64,000 nucleotides of DNA from an uncultured Eggerthellaceae bacterium (GTDB lineage Bacteria > Actinomycetota > Coriobacteriia > Coriobacteriales > Eggerthellaceae): the NCBI GenBank assembly GCA_905234785.1, contig CAJOIP010000002.1:1-64000 (forward strand), given 5' to 3'. The first letter of the stretch is position 1; each line of letters begins with the position of its first letter. Positions 56,848-64,000 of the stretch are shown here, piece after piece. The translations under genes and the position numbers were made by a program. A model generated the notes under the pieces. The model was not told where the DNA came from. It searched no databases and saw only the letters and a program-made list of their open reading frames with translations.

Positions 56848-57792
56848 TTGCTGCGTTACATCGACGAGAGGCTCTTGCCCGGCGAGCTCCGCATTGCCGA
56901 GACGCGCGATTGGCAAACGGTCGTGCAGGCGGTCAAATGCCTTGCCGTGCGGGGCGCGCCGGCAATCGGCCTTGCAGGAGCGGCGGCGGTGGCGCTCTGG
57001 GCGGCGTACGACGGAACGGACTTCGAGGCGGCGGCTGAAGCAATCGCCTCGGCGCGTCCCACGGCCGTCAACCTGCGCTGGGCGGTGAACCGCGCGTTCG
57101 GAGAGGCCTCCGGACTGGAAGGTGGTGCGCGGGCCGATGCGCTCTACGGGCTCGTCAAGCTCATGGAAGCGGAAGACGAGGAAACCAACCGCGCAATCGG
57201 CGAACACGGCTCCGCCCTCATCGGCTCAGGTTCGCGCATTCTCACGCACTGCAACGCGGGAAGCCTCGCGACGTGCTATTACGGCACAGCGCTCGGCGTC
57301 GTGTACAGCGCCGCCGCCGAGGGCAAGGTCGAACGCGTCTACGCGGACGAGACGCGGCCGGTGGGGCAGGGCGCCCGCCTCACGGCGTGGGAGCTCGCCC
57401 AGGTCGGCATTCCCGTAACCCTCATCTGCGACAACATGGCGGCGAGCCTCATGGCCGCCGGAAACGTCGATGCCGTCATCGTGGGCGCTGACAGGATCGC
57501 ACGCAATGGCGACGCGGCCAACAAGATCGGCACGTACGGGGTGGCCATCCTCGCGAAAGAGCACGGCATCCCGTTTTACGTCGCGGCGCCGTTCTCGACG
57601 ATCGACGCGCAGCTTGCAGATGGCTCGGGCATCGTCATCGAGCAGCGCGCAGCGAACGAGGTGCTGCCCGAGCCGATTGAGGGCGTCGACGTTTGGAATC
57701 CGGCTTTCGACGTCACGCCTGCGCGCTACATCGCCAAGATTGTTACGGAAAAAGGGGCATTCTCGCCCGAGGAGCTCGAAGCGCGGCTATAA
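56848..57792 (+). CDS. mtnA: S-methyl-5-thioribose-1-phosphate isomerase-like protein (short N-terminus)
   Basis: VRGAPAIGLAGAAAVAL, ILTHCNAGSLAT, DETRPVGQGARLTAWEL, GADRIARNGDAANKIGTYG; TTG start assumed. Confidence 0.88.
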   Translation: MLRYIDERLLPGELRIAETRDWQTVVQAVKCLAVRGAPAIGLAGAAAVALWAAYDGTDFEAAAEAIASARPTAVNLRWAVNRAFGEASGLEGGARADALYGLVKLMEAEDEETNRAIGEHGSALIGSGSRILTHCNAGSLATCYYGTALGVVYSAAAEGKVERVYADETRPVGQGARLTAWELAQVGIPVTLICDNMAASLMAAGNVDAVIVGADRIARNGDAANKIGTYGVAILAKEHGIPFYVAAPFSTIDAQLADGSGIVIEQRAANEVLPEPIEGVDVWNPAFDVTPARYIAKIVTEKGAFSPEELEARL

Positions 57793-57801
57793 TCGCAATT
57801 C

Positions 57802-58488
57802 GTGTTCACGCTCGATAACATACGATCCGCGTTCAAGGCGGCCATTCCCATCATGCTCGGCTATGTCGCCATCGGCATACCGTGCGGCATCCTCTCGGCC
57901 TCGATCGGCATGAACGCCCTGCAGGTGTTCATGATGTGCGCCCTGTTCTACTCGGGAGCCGGCCAGTTCATGATTCCGAACATGTGGCTCGCAGGCGCGC
58001 CGATTGCGTCGATCATCCTCTCGGTATCGTTCGTGAACACCCGCCAAATGCTGTATTCGGCCGCGTTCGCGCCTTGGTTCGAAAGCGCGTCGAAGAAGCT
58101 GGCCTTTTGGTTTTCCGCGACCGTCACCGACGAGAGCTTCGGCGTGAACATGCAGCAGTTCGAGCAGGGTGGCTGGACGCCCCATCGCGCCACGTTCGTG
58201 AACCTGTTCTCCCAGACTTCGTGGACGGTTTCGTGCGTCGTGGGCGTGTTCGTCGGCAACGCCATCGGCATCCCGCTCGCGATCGCCGCGTTCGCCATGA
58301 CGTCGATCTTCATATGCTTGCTCGTGACGCAGGAGCTGACAGCTGCCAACATCGTCGCGGCCGTGTGCGCCATGATCGGCGTGTTCGCCTGCAAGCTCGT
58401 CGGGCTGTCGGGTCCCGCCATTTTCATCGGGGCCATCGTCGGCGTGGCATGCGCCATACTCTTCTCGCGCGTGAGGGAGAGGGCGTGA
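57802..58488 (+). CDS. azlC: Branched-chain amino acid exporter large subunit AzlC
   Basis: AzlC-type TM protein (MLGYVAIGIPCGILSASIGMNALQVFMMCALFYSGAGQF); GTG start. Confidence 0.92.
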   Translation: MFTLDNIRSAFKAAIPIMLGYVAIGIPCGILSASIGMNALQVFMMCALFYSGAGQFMIPNMWLAGAPIASIILSVSFVNTRQMLYSAAFAPWFESASKKLAFWFSATVTDESFGVNMQQFEQGGWTPHRATFVNLFSQTSWTVSCVVGVFVGNAIGIPLAIAAFAMTSIFICLLVTQELTAANIVAAVCAMIGVFACKLVGLSGPAIFIGAIVGVACAILFSRVRERA

Positions 58489-58490
58489 GC

Positions 58491-58823
58491 ATGGAGCCGA
58501 TTACCTGGACGGGCTTTTGGATCGTGTTCATCGTCTGCGCGCTGACGATGCTCGCATGCCGCGTGCTGCCGTTGTTCCTGCTGAAGGGCCGCAAGCTGCC
58601 CGAACGCGTGACCGAGGCCCTCGGCTTCATCCCGCCGGCTGCGTTCGCGGCGCTCGTCGCGAACGACTTGCTGACGCCGGGCATGTTCGACGCGGGCTTT
58701 TGGCCTGCGGGCGCTCCGCTCGTCGCCGCGCTCATCGTCGTCGTGGTGGCACGGTTCACGAAGTCGCTTCTGCTGTCTGCCATAGCGGGCGTGGCCGCAT
58801 ATGCGCTGCTTGTGATGATTTAA
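58491..58823 (+). CDS. azlD: Branched-chain amino acid exporter small subunit AzlD
   Basis: ~110 aa, 4 TM, RVLPLFLLKGRKLPERVTEALGFIPPAAFAALVAND; overlaps azlC operon. Confidence 0.9.
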   Translation: MEPITWTGFWIVFIVCALTMLACRVLPLFLLKGRKLPERVTEALGFIPPAAFAALVANDLLTPGMFDAGFWPAGAPLVAALIVVVVARFTKSLLLSAIAGVAAYALLVMI

Positions 58824-58842
58824 GGCATGCCGAAATCGTCCT

Positions 58843-58871
58843 TGCAACGGTGCTGAGGTGGAGATATACTA
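58843..58871 (+). promoter_or_regulatory. Candidate rplS promoter TTGCAA-17-TATACT
   Basis: Hexamers with 17-bp spacing. Confidence 0.65.
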
Positions 58872-58937
58872 GCTAATCGCGTCTAGAGACAACTACCGTT
58901 GCACGTTTGGTTTCAGAGGGTATAGAAGGAAGACGAA

Positions 58938-59285
58938 ATGGATATCATTCGCGCTATCGAAGAGCAGCAGAAGAAGCAGGACATCCCCGAGTTCCACGTT
59001 GGCGACAACGTGAAGGTTCACTATCGCATCACCGAGGGCAACCGCGAGCGCATCCAGGTGTTCCAGGGCGACGTCATCCGCCGTCATGGCCACTCCAGCC
59101 GCGAGACGTTCACCGTCCGCAAGGTCAGCTTCTCGGTCGGCGTCGAGCGCACGTTCCCCGTGCATTCGCCGAAGATCGACAAGATCGAGGTAACGCGTCG
59201 TGGCGATGTGCGTCGCGCCAAGCTGTACTACCTGCGCGACAAGGTCGGCAAGGCCGCCAAGATCAAGGAGAAGGCGTACCGCTAA
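58938..59285 (+). CDS. rplS: Ribosomal protein L19
   Basis: [32 protein letters not shown]...[18 protein letters not shown]. Confidence 0.97.
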   Translation: MDIIRAIEEQQKKQDIPEFHVGDNVKVHYRITEGNRERIQVFQGDVIRRHGHSSRETFTVRKVSFSVGVERTFPVHSPKIDKIEVTRRGDVRRAKLYYLRDKVGKAAKIKEKAYR

Positions 59286-59302
59286 GCCTCCAGCGTTCGT
59301 TC

Positions 59303-59329
59303 AAGGCCCGCTTCGAGCGGGCCTTTTTC
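59303..59329 (+). terminator. Terminator after rplS
   Basis: AAGGCCCGCT-tcg-AGCGGGCCTT followed by TTT. Confidence 0.88.
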
Positions 59330-59382
59330 ATGCCCGAAATGCGATAATCGCACTGAGCGACGCATTCGAACAAGGAGCAACC

Positions 59383-60165
59383 ATGGCGATGACGGTTCCC
59401 GAAATACGCGAGCTGGCACGACTGGCCGACAAGCAGGAGCTTGCGGCCCTCGAGCGGTCGCTTGCGGCGGACACGCGCAAGGGCGTACAAGCGGCCATTG
59501 CCGCCGCCCATAAGCGTTTGGAAGCCGAGCAGGCAGAACGCGACCGCGTTGCGGCCCTGTACTCGTATGAGCGGTCGTTGCTCGAACCGGGCCGTGCGCT
59601 CATCGTCGGGCTCGACGAAGTAGGGCGGGGCGCCGTTGCGGGACCGCTCGCCGTCGGCGCCGTCGTGCTGCCCGCAGAGCCTTTCATCATGGGGTTGAAC
59701 GATTCGAAAAAGCTCTCTCCCGAACAGCGCGAGGCGGTGGCGGAAAACGTCAAGGAACATGCGCTTGCCTGGGCGGTCGAGTACGTCGCCCCTGAAGACA
59801 TCGACCGCGATGGCATGACCGCATCGCTCAAGCGGGCGTTCAAGGGGGCGCTTGACGCCGTGGAGCAAACGCTTCATTGCGACATGGTCCTCGTCGACGG
59901 AAACCCGATTCACATCGACCCGCGCGAGAAGAACGTCGTGAAGGGCGATGCGAAATGCGCGAGCATCGCCGCTGCGTCAATCGTCGCCAAGGTGACCCGC
60001 GACGCGCTCATGAGGGAATTGGCTTGCGATTTCCCGGAATACGATTTCGGTGGAAACAAGGGGTACGGTTCTCCCCAGCATATCGACGCGATCAAATCCC
60101 ACGGCCTGTCGCCTCTGCATCGCAGGAGTTTCTGCACGTCGTTCATGCAGGAAACGCTCTTCTGA
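59383..60165 (+). CDS. rnhB: Ribonuclease HII
   Basis: IVGLDEVGRGAVAGPLAVGAVVLP, LNDSKKLSPEQRE, GDAKCASIAAASIVAKVTRD. Confidence 0.95.
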   Translation: MAMTVPEIRELARLADKQELAALERSLAADTRKGVQAAIAAAHKRLEAEQAERDRVAALYSYERSLLEPGRALIVGLDEVGRGAVAGPLAVGAVVLPAEPFIMGLNDSKKLSPEQREAVAENVKEHALAWAVEYVAPEDIDRDGMTASLKRAFKGALDAVEQTLHCDMVLVDGNPIHIDPREKNVVKGDAKCASIAAASIVAKVTRDALMRELACDFPEYDFGGNKGYGSPQHIDAIKSHGLSPLHRRSFCTSFMQETLF

Positions 60166-60204
60166 CGACATAAGCCCCCCTCCGGGGCGCTCGCGCGCGA
60201 AACG

Positions 60205-60340
60205 GCGACATGAAAGATGTCGCGAAACGTCGGGTTTCGGCGGCATTCCGGGCATATTGCCCTTCCATGCTCGCGGCAAGCGTGCCGGATAAAGGCTCGC
60301 TTGCCGAGGGGCGTTTGCGGGTAAACCTGCGACGCCGCCT
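60205..60340 (+). other. Cluster of five successive hairpins between rnhB and yraN
   Basis: GCGACAT/ATGTCGC, CGAAAC/GTTTCG, GGGC/GCCC, CGGCAAGCG/CGCTTGCCG, GCGGGT/ACCTGC nested in GGCGT/ACGCC. Confidence 0.55.
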
Positions 60341-60427
60341 TCCTATCATCCTTCCTGTCACAGCGGAATACGGTGCGGGCGCATGAGGCGCTTACATCAT
60401 CGCCGCACGAATCGGAAGGAGCGCCTG

Positions 60428-60817
60428 ATGGGCAAGAAGGGCACCAAGAAGCTTCACAACAAACGGCTGGGTAAGCGCGGCGAAGAGGCGGCGGCCCGGT
60501 ATCTCGAGCTTCAAGGGTACGAGATCCTCGAGCGGAACTGGTCGTGCCCGATGGGCGAGGCCGACATCATCGCGCGTGATGGATGCACCGTCGTGTTCAT
60601 CGAGGTTAAGACGAGGACGAGCATCGACAAGGGCCTGCCGTCCGAAGCCGTGGGCCCGGAAAAGCGCGCGCGGTACGAGAAGATCGCCTGCTGGTACCTC
60701 AGCGACTACGAATTCGTCGACGTGCCCGTGCGCTTCGACGTCATAGGCATCCTCGTCAGCGCCCCCGACCGTGCGCTGATGAGGCATTACGTGAACGCGT
60801 TCCAGGTTGGGTGGTAG
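60428..60817 (+). CDS. YraN/UPF0102-family endonuclease-like protein
   Basis: GKRGEEAAARYLELQGYEILERNW...GEADIIARDGCTVVFIEVKTRT; between rnhB and comM. Confidence 0.92.
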   Translation: MGKKGTKKLHNKRLGKRGEEAAARYLELQGYEILERNWSCPMGEADIIARDGCTVVFIEVKTRTSIDKGLPSEAVGPEKRARYEKIACWYLSDYEFVDVPVRFDVIGILVSAPDRALMRHYVNAFQVGW

Positions 60818-62307
60818 GCGTGGCGGGGCGCTGCAGCATCTACAGCGCCATGCTGCGCGGCGTCGAGGCCATTCCCGTCGATGTCGAGGTCGTCGTCTCG
60901 AGGGGCATGCCGGGCTTCAACATCGTGGGCATGGTCGATGCGGCGGTTCAGGAATCACGCGAGCGCATAAGGGCGGCTTTGTACGCATCGGGTTTCACGA
61001 TGCCAGATGGCCGGGTGCTCGTCAGCTTGGCGCCGAGTTCGCTCAAGAAGAGCGGATCGGGGTTCGACCTGCCCATAGCCATCGGCATCCTCGTGGCTTC
61101 CGGTCAAATCGACCCCGGGCTTTCGAAGAGCATGCTGTTCGTAGGCGAGCTGTCGCTGAACGGCTCGGTGCGCCCGGTGTCGGGCCTCCTGGCATACGCG
61201 CTTTGCGCGCGCGATTACGGACTCGAGCTCGTGTGCTCTGACGAAGCAGAGGGGCTCGTCGATGTCGGGGGACTCAGGCAGCGCGGGCTCAGGTCGGTTG
61301 GCGGCCTGCGTGGGCCTGAGTTCACGTCGTTCGAGGGGAGGTACGCGGTCGACGCCGAGCCTGTGCTCGACTTCGGGGATGTCGCTGGCCATGACATGGC
61401 GAAGCGGGCGCTTCAAATCGCCGCCGCCGGAAACCACGGCGTGTTGATGATGGGCCCGCCGGGTTCGGGGAAGACCATGCTCGCATCGCGCATGCCGTCC
61501 ATCCTCCCGCCCCTCACCGAAGACGAGATGCTTCAAGCTGCGCTCATACATTCCGTGGCGGGCGAGGGCATCGCGTCGATACTCGCCGGCGCGCGGCCGT
61601 ATCGGGCGCCGCATCATTCGGCCACATCGGCTGGGCTCATCGGCGGGGGCTCTCCCATACGCCCGGGAGAGATATCGCTTGCGCATCTCGGGGTCCTCAT
61701 GCTCGACGAGCTCGCCGAGTTCCGCCCGTCGGTGCTGCAGCAGATGCGCCAGCCCATCGAGTCGGGCAACGTGTGCATCACCCGCGCGGACGGAACCATC
61801 GTGTTCCCCTCGAAATTCCTGCTCGTGGGTGCGAGCAATCCCTGCCCATGCGGGTATTACGGCGATTCCGAGAAGGCGTGCACATGCTCGGCGAAACAGG
61901 TGCGCGATTACCAGAACAGGATAGGCGGGCCGCTGATGGACCGCATCGACTTGCACATCGACGTCAAGCGCCTGAAACCGTCGGAGGTGCTCGCCGCGCA
62001 AGGTGGCCTCACTTCCGCCGAGTTGAGGGAAGGCGTTCTGACGGGGCGCGAGTATGCGTCATGGAGGAAGGAGCGCTTCCCGTCCGAGCCCACCACGCAA
62101 GGGCTCATCCGGTCCTGCAAGATGTCCGCGGAAGACGGCGATTTCTTCGAGAAGGCGGCGGCTTCGAACCACATGAGCGGGCGGGCGATCGTGCGCGTCT
62201 TGTCGGTTGCCCGCACGATCGCCGACATGGCGCAGAGGGAATCGGTCGTCAAGGCGGATGTGTGCGAGGCGCTCGGCTTCAGGATACGGGACGGGGTGGG
62301 GCGATGA
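60811..62307 (+). CDS. comM: ComM/YifB-family Mg-chelatase-like AAA ATPase
   Basis: GMPGFNIVGMVDAAVQESRERIRAAL, GPPGSGKTMLASRMPSILPPL, NPCPCGYYGD. Confidence 0.95.
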   Translation: MVGVAGRCSIYSAMLRGVEAIPVDVEVVVSRGMPGFNIVGMVDAAVQESRERIRAALYASGFTMPDGRVLVSLAPSSLKKSGSGFDLPIAIGILVASGQIDPGLSKSMLFVGELSLNGSVRPVSGLLAYALCARDYGLELVCSDEAEGLVDVGGLRQRGLRSVGGLRGPEFTSFEGRYAVDAEPVLDFGDVAGHDMAKRALQIAAAGNHGVLMMGPPGSGKTMLASRMPSILPPLTEDEMLQAALIHSVAGEGIASILAGARPYRAPHHSATSAGLIGGGSPIRPGEISLAHLGVLMLDELAEFRPSVLQQMRQPIESGNVCITRADGTIVFPSKFLLVGASNPCPCGYYGDSEKACTCSAKQVRDYQNRIGGPLMDRIDLHIDVKRLKPSEVLAAQGGLTSAELREGVLTGREYASWRKERFPSEPTTQGLIRSCKMSAEDGDFFEKAAASNHMSGRAIVRVLSVARTIADMAQRESVVKADVCEALGFRIRDGVGR

Positions 62308-63203
62308 CGGGCGAGATTGCAGGGCCGCGCTACGAGGTCGGCATCGAAAGCGGGTCGTATCCGGAAGCGCTGCGAAGCATTCCCCGGCCGCCTGCGAAGC
62401 TGTATGTCATCGGGAACCCAGATGCGCTCGTCCCGGGGCTCGCGGTCATCGGGGCGCGCAAGGCGACGCCCTACGGGCTTAGCTGCGCGAGGCGGTTCGC
62501 CCGGCTGGCGGCGGAAAAGGGCGTCGTCATCATATCCGGCGGCGCGCGCGGGTGCGACTCGGAGGCCCATTGGGCTGCGCTCAAGGCCGAAGGCCCCACG
62601 GTCGCGTTCCTCGGTGGCGGCTGCGATGTGGTCTACCCGCCCGAGCATGCCCAGCTGTTCCAGCGGATTGTCGACGCTGGCGGGGCTATCGTCAGCGAGC
62701 GGAGCTGGGCAACGCCTCCCAAGCCGTACATGTTCCGCGAGCGTAACAGGCTCATCGCCGGTTTGGCTGATGCGGTGCTCATCGTGGAGGCGGGGTTGCC
62801 GTCCGGCACGTTCTCGACGGCTGACGAGGCGCTCGAGACGGGAAAGGAAGTGCTCGTGGTGCCGGGAGCCATTACGAGCGAGGCGTCGTACGGGTCGAAC
62901 AGGCTGCTGTTCCAAGGCGCGTCGCCCATCGTCGATGACGAGAGCTTCGAAGACGCGTTGTTTCGCTCGTGCGGCATGTTGAAGCGCCCGCCGGGAACAG
63001 GCCGGGCCGCGTCGCATGAGGACGCGATCGTGCAATCCGTCATGGCTGAGCCCCTCGACGGGGAGACGCTCCTTTCGATGGCGGCGGCCGCGTATGGGGC
63101 AGATGATGCGAACGCGAAGCTGATGGAGGTCCTCGTGGAAGCGGAGGCGCGAGGCGTCATCGCCCGCCAGCCCGACGGCAGATGGGGTCCCGTCGTGCGC
63201 TGA
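62304..63203 (+). CDS. dprA: DNA processing protein DprA
   Basis: VIGARKATPYGLS, SGGARGCDSEAHWAAL, FLGGGCDVVYPPEHAQL, FRERNRLIAGLADAVLIVEAG. Confidence 0.95.
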   Translation: MTGEIAGPRYEVGIESGSYPEALRSIPRPPAKLYVIGNPDALVPGLAVIGARKATPYGLSCARRFARLAAEKGVVIISGGARGCDSEAHWAALKAEGPTVAFLGGGCDVVYPPEHAQLFQRIVDAGGAIVSERSWATPPKPYMFRERNRLIAGLADAVLIVEAGLPSGTFSTADEALETGKEVLVVPGAITSEASYGSNRLLFQGASPIVDDESFEDALFRSCGMLKRPPGTGRAASHEDAIVQSVMAEPLDGETLLSMAAAAYGADDANAKLMEVLVEAEARGVIARQPDGRWGPVVR

Positions 63204-63221
63204 TGGGGTAAACTGGCACCA

Positions 63222-64000
63222 TGGTAAAACCAGTGGCCATAGCGGGCGCCGGACTCGCGGGAAGCGAAGCGGCGCTTCAACTTGCCGCCCGCGGCATTCC
63301 CGTCGTGTTGCATGAAATGCGGCCCCAGGTGGAAACGGCCGTTCACAAGACGGGGCTCTGCGCCGAGCTCGTCTGCTCGAATTCGCTTAAGAGCACGAAA
63401 CCCGCAAGCGCCGCGGGCATGTTGAAAAACGAGCTTGGCGCGTTCGGGTCGTTTCTCTACGCGGCTGCCCTTGCGCATGCCGTTCCTGCAGGAGGGGCCT
63501 TGGCCGTGAACCGCGACCTGTTCGCGCGGCATGTGACCGGGCTCGTCGAGGCGAATCCGCTCATCGAGCTGAAGCGCGGCGAGGTGGCGAGCGTCGAAGG
63601 GCTTGCGCAGGATGCGAGCGCGGTTATACTCGCCACGGGCCCGTTGACGAGCGAGCCGCTTGCGGCATCGCTGCGGGGAATCGTCGGAGGCTACCTGGCC
63701 TTCTACGATGCGGCGGCGCCCATCGTGATGGCCGACTCGCTCGACATGGGCGTGCTGTTCAGGCAAAGCAGGTACGAAGACGCCGAAAGCGCCGACGGGG
63801 CGCAGCAAGGAGATTACCTGAACGCGCCGTTCGCAAAGGACGAGTACGAGCGTTTCATCGACGCCCTCCTGTCGGCGGACAAGGTCATCGCGAAGGACTT
63901 CGAGTCGAAAGACCTCTTCCAAGCATGCCAGCCCATCGAGGAGATTGCGCGTGCGGGGCGCGATGCGCCCAGGTTCGGCCCGTTGAAGCCCGTCGGCCTC
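63222..64000 (+). CDS. trmFO: tRNA (uracil54-C5)-methyltransferase TrmFO, partial at window end
   Basis: MVKPVAIAGAGLAGSEAALQLAARGIPVVLHEMRP...TGLCAELVCSNSLKS...; reading frame open to the end. Confidence 0.93.

Noticed and set aside
58878-58937. Possible L19 autoregulatory leader upstream of rplS
   Set aside because: Short ~60-nt leader without a clear stem matching a known L19 leader; not supportable by eye
60160-60427. Considered RNase P RNA, tmRNA or SRP RNA
   Set aside because: No diagnostic conserved segments of these RNAs were recognised

Overview
This 64-kb, high-GC window is a mostly co-directional, gene-dense chromosomal segment. Gene order and protein style suggest a Coriobacteriia/Eggerthellales actinobacterium (inference). 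Core clusters: pyrH-frr-uppS-cdsA-[antisense PAS-GGDEF]-dxr-rseP-ispG-proS; rlmB-NYN; phasin-like/ABC1 kinase; rpoB-rpoC; divergent ppk1 / polyP:AMP phosphotransferase; sortase-purM-purN-XdhC-like; coiled-coil protein-yceD-rpmF-plsX-rnc-smc-ftsY-ffh-[LRR protein]-rpsP-khpA-rimM-trmD-lepB-glyQS; VTC / two-component system / DUF4956; ppdK; mnmA-cysK; mtnA-azlCD; rplS-rnhB-yraN-comM-dprA-trmFO (cut by the window end). No tRNA, rRNA, CRISPR array, prophage or transposase was recognised. Best candidate for an undescribed system: a VTC polyphosphate-polymerase / OmpR-type TCS / DUF4956 module (47.2-51.5 kb). Its three promoters carry the same operator architecture (TTTCAG-N5-TTTCAG-like direct repeat at 11-bp period, then 9-10 bp to the -10). 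Two related ~100-nt hairpin repeats with covarying stems, in opposite orientation, bracket VTC-RR-HK. Other notable points: an rpoC frameshift inside an alpha-CTD-like helix-hairpin-helix tail; a PDZ-less RseP-type protease with a winged-helix-like insert; PPK1 with a ~480-aa acidic tail containing a repeated short motif; a cytoplasmic BspA-like LRR protein in the SRP operon; an rpoB promoter whose 17-bp spacer is a hairpin palindrome; and several long intergenic inverted repeats. All calls come from reading sequence only; no searches were run.
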